From contig CAUJGS010000080.1 in NCBI GenBank assembly GCA_963170185.1, forward strand, positions 1 through 33,445: a stretch of DNA of 33,445 nucleotides, written 5' to 3'. The notes beneath the pieces are model-generated. The model was not told the DNA's origin, searched no databases, and saw only the letters and a program-made list of their open reading frames with translations. Below are positions 31,821-33,445 of this stretch, one piece after another (the first letter of the stretch is position 1; every line of letters begins with the position of its first letter). A program made the position numbers and the translations under genes. This DNA comes from Bdellovibrionota bacterium. GTDB taxonomy: Bacteria > Bdellovibrionota > Bdellovibrionia > Bdellovibrionales > JAMPXM01.

Positions 31821-33445
31821 CTAGATTCGGATGCGAAGCAAGCGAAGCGAGTTTGCGATCACCAAGAGCGTCGCTCCCATATCGGCCGCGACGGCTAGCC
31901 AGAGACTGGAATAACCGATTGCACCGAGAACAATGAAGATCGCCTTGGTGACAAGAGCAAAGCCGATGTTGAAGCGAATGACATTCAATGTACGACGGCC
32001 GTGAGCAATCGCTCGCGCCATTTGATTGAGATCATCCGTCATAAGCGCAATATCGGCCGTTTCGATAGCCGCATCCGTCCCCGCAGCTCCCATTGCAAAT
32101 CCGATCGTCGCTCGCGCCAGAGCCGGAGCGTCGTTGATTCCGTCTCCCACCATCCCGACATAGGTATGACGATCCAAAAGCGTCTGAAGCTCTCGAACCT
32201 TGTCCTCAGGTAAAAGATCCCCTTTGGCGACATCGATTCCGACACGCTTTGCAATCGAACTCACCGTTCGCTGGTTGTCTCCGCTGAGCATCGCCACTTC
32301 GCGAATCCCGGCATCGTGAAGGCTCGCAATGGCCTCCAAGACATTCGCTCGCGGTTCATCAGCGAGCCCCATAATGCCTAAGATCTCTCCGCCACAGCCT
32401 TCGTGCGGCTTGTGACCAACCACCAAAACGGACTGTGCTTGATCCTCAAGTGTTGCAAGATACGCCTCGACTTCAGCCGAACAGACACCAAGCTCGTGCG
32501 CGAGCTTGTGATTGCCGGCAAAGTACAAATGCCCATCGATTTGGCCTTCTATTCCTTTTCCTTGAATCACCTTAAAGTCATGAACAGGGCGAAGCGGCAC
32601 GCCGTTTTGTTCGCAATACAAGACCGCTGCTCTCGCAAGCGGATGTGTCGACTCTTTTTCAAGCGAGTGCACAACTCGAAGCAACTCGGCCTCGGCTCCC
32701 GACTTCAAAACCTTGCTTGAAACCACGCGAGGTGTCCCCTCGGTGATCGTCCCCGTCTTATCAACCGCCAAAGCGCGAAGCTTTCCAAGAGACTCTAGGA
32801 ACACCCCACCCTTGACCAAGACACCTGCTCTCGCCAGTGCCGTAAGCGCTGAAACAATCGAGATCGGTGTTGCGATAACAAGGGCACATGGACACGCGAT
32901 CACCAAGAAAACGAGTGAGCGATAAAACCAAAGACTCCACTCGCCACCAAACGCCAGCGGCGGAACGACGGCCACCAAAAGCGCGATCAAAGTTACGACC
33001 GGCGTGTAGATCTTCGCGAACTTATCGACGAAGAGCTGTGCGGGGGCTTTTTTGTTTTGCGCCTCTTCGATCAAGCGAATCACGTTGGCGATCTTCGAGT
33101 CTTTGAATCCGTGCGTGACTCGAACTTTCAACGTTCCCGACTCATTGATGGTTCCAGCAAGCACCGTGTCGCCAACCGTTTTCTCAACCGGTTGCGATTC
33201 TCCGGTGAGTGGCCCCTGATTCACCGCAGACGAACCTTTCGTCACAACGCCATCAAGAGGAATGCGTTCCCCGGCCAACACGACTATGACCTGTCCGATT
33301 GCGACCTGCTCAACAGAAACGGCTTCGGTCGAAGAGCCCGACGCACCGTCAGCCTCACCGCGTTCGACATTCGCTGTTTGAGGCGTGATCGACAAAACCT
33401 CTCGGATCGCACGACGAGCCCGCGAAACGCTGAATGCCTCAAGCA
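31821..33445 (-). CDS. Zn2+/Cd2+/Pb2+-type P1B ATPase (N-terminus outside the window)
   Basis: An inner-membrane pump that expels heavy metals using ATP. The frame is open through the window edge (541 codons seen; residues LEAFSVSRARRAI at the edge are typical P-ATPase sequence), so the N-terminal metal-binding domain and first helices are missing. Motifs in order: actuator TGES (GPLTGESQPVEK), membrane metal site CPC (ACPCALVIATP), phosphorylation DKTGT, HP motif STHPLARAAV, GDGINDAPAL, and a last helix pair with Lys...SLWLAVAADMGATLLVIANSLRLL. The CPC plus C-terminal Lys/Asp pattern is that of ZntA/CadA (P1B-2), not copper pumps. A Ser/Gly/Glu-rich insert (EADGASGSSTEA) in the actuator domain is unusual. 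Confidence 0.93.
   Translation of the reverse strand, partial: LEAFSVSRARRAIREVLSITPQTANVERGEADGASGSSTEAVSVEQVAIGQVIVVLAGERIPLDGVVTKGSSAVNQGPLTGESQPVEKTVGDTVLAGTINESGTLKVRVTHGFKDSKIANVIRLIEEAQNKKAPAQLFVDKFAKIYTPVVTLIALLVAVVPPLAFGGEWSLWFYRSLVFLVIACPCALVIATPISIVSALTALARAGVLVKGGVFLESLGKLRALAVDKTGTITEGTPRVVSSKVLKSGAEAELLRVVHSLEKESTHPLARAAVLYCEQNGVPLRPVHDFKVIQGKGIEGQIDGHLYFAGNHKLAHELGVCSAEVEAYLATLEDQAQSVLVVGHKPHEGCGGEILGIMGLADEPRANVLEAIASLHDAGIREVAMLSGDNQRTVSSIAKRVGIDVAKGDLLPEDKVRELQTLLDRHTYVGMVGDGINDAPALARATIGFAMGAAGTDAAIETADIALMTDDLNQMARAIAHGRRTLNVIRFNIGFALVTKAIFIVLGAIGYSSLWLAVAADMGATLLVIANSLRLLRIRI

Overview
The window looks like chromosomal DNA from a Gram-negative bacterium. There are lipoprotein and Sec signal peptides, outer-membrane-type proteins, many two-component proteins, a RegB/RegA-type pair and small secreted proteins of no recognised family. 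Gene style and content resemble the Bdellovibrionota/Oligoflexia or a related deltaproteobacterial group. This is an inference from gene content, not a phylogenetic test. No rRNA, tRNA, CRISPR array, insertion sequence or prophage was seen.

Layout. 1-6059 (minus strand): the 5' part of a large exported zinc metalloprotease, a secreted chymotrypsin-fold protease, and the two subunits of an archaeal-type DNA topoisomerase VI. The B subunit ends in a long Ala/Thr/Lys tail. 6296-9711: an exported FKBP isomerase, an HNH nuclease, a BolA-monothiol glutaredoxin pair, a nitronate monooxygenase-like flavoenzyme and a DUF2892 membrane protein. 9711-18331: a dense signalling region. In order it holds a response regulator with a PilZ-like tail, a stand-alone receiver, a membrane histidine kinase, an Hpt protein, a D-2-hydroxyacid FAD dehydrogenase, two convergent paralogous response regulators with a shared C-terminal motif, a tiny protein that looks like a kinase phosphotransfer (DHp) domain alone, SerA, and a divergent NtrC-type sigma-54 activator.

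18362-20963: a tightly coupled phospholipid operon (CdsA-like, PlsC-like, metallo-beta-lactamase-fold hydrolase). 21071-24407: a vWA lipoprotein with a 100-residue Pro-Thr linker, then a RegB/RegA-like redox two-component pair. 24518-27585: a glycine-rich exported protein and, divergently, a patatin phospholipase with a probable beta-barrel C-terminus. 27582-31064 (minus strand): a Coq4-like protein, two paralogous four-cysteine secreted mini-proteins flanking an HTH protein, and a LysR regulator. 31213-31790: a signal-peptide ORF whose probable mature part lies in another frame. 31821-33445: a Zn/Cd-type P1B ATPase that runs off the window.

How the parts work together. The most unusual region is the signalling block at 9.7-15.6 kb. 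It has one kinase, an Hpt, a DHp-only protein and four receivers, none with a recognisable DNA-binding domain; the sigma-54 activator just downstream is the nearest candidate output. This looks like a branched phosphorelay. The other strong candidates for undescribed biology are the tailed bacterial topoisomerase VI and the Cys-rich mini-protein/HTH/Coq4 locus.
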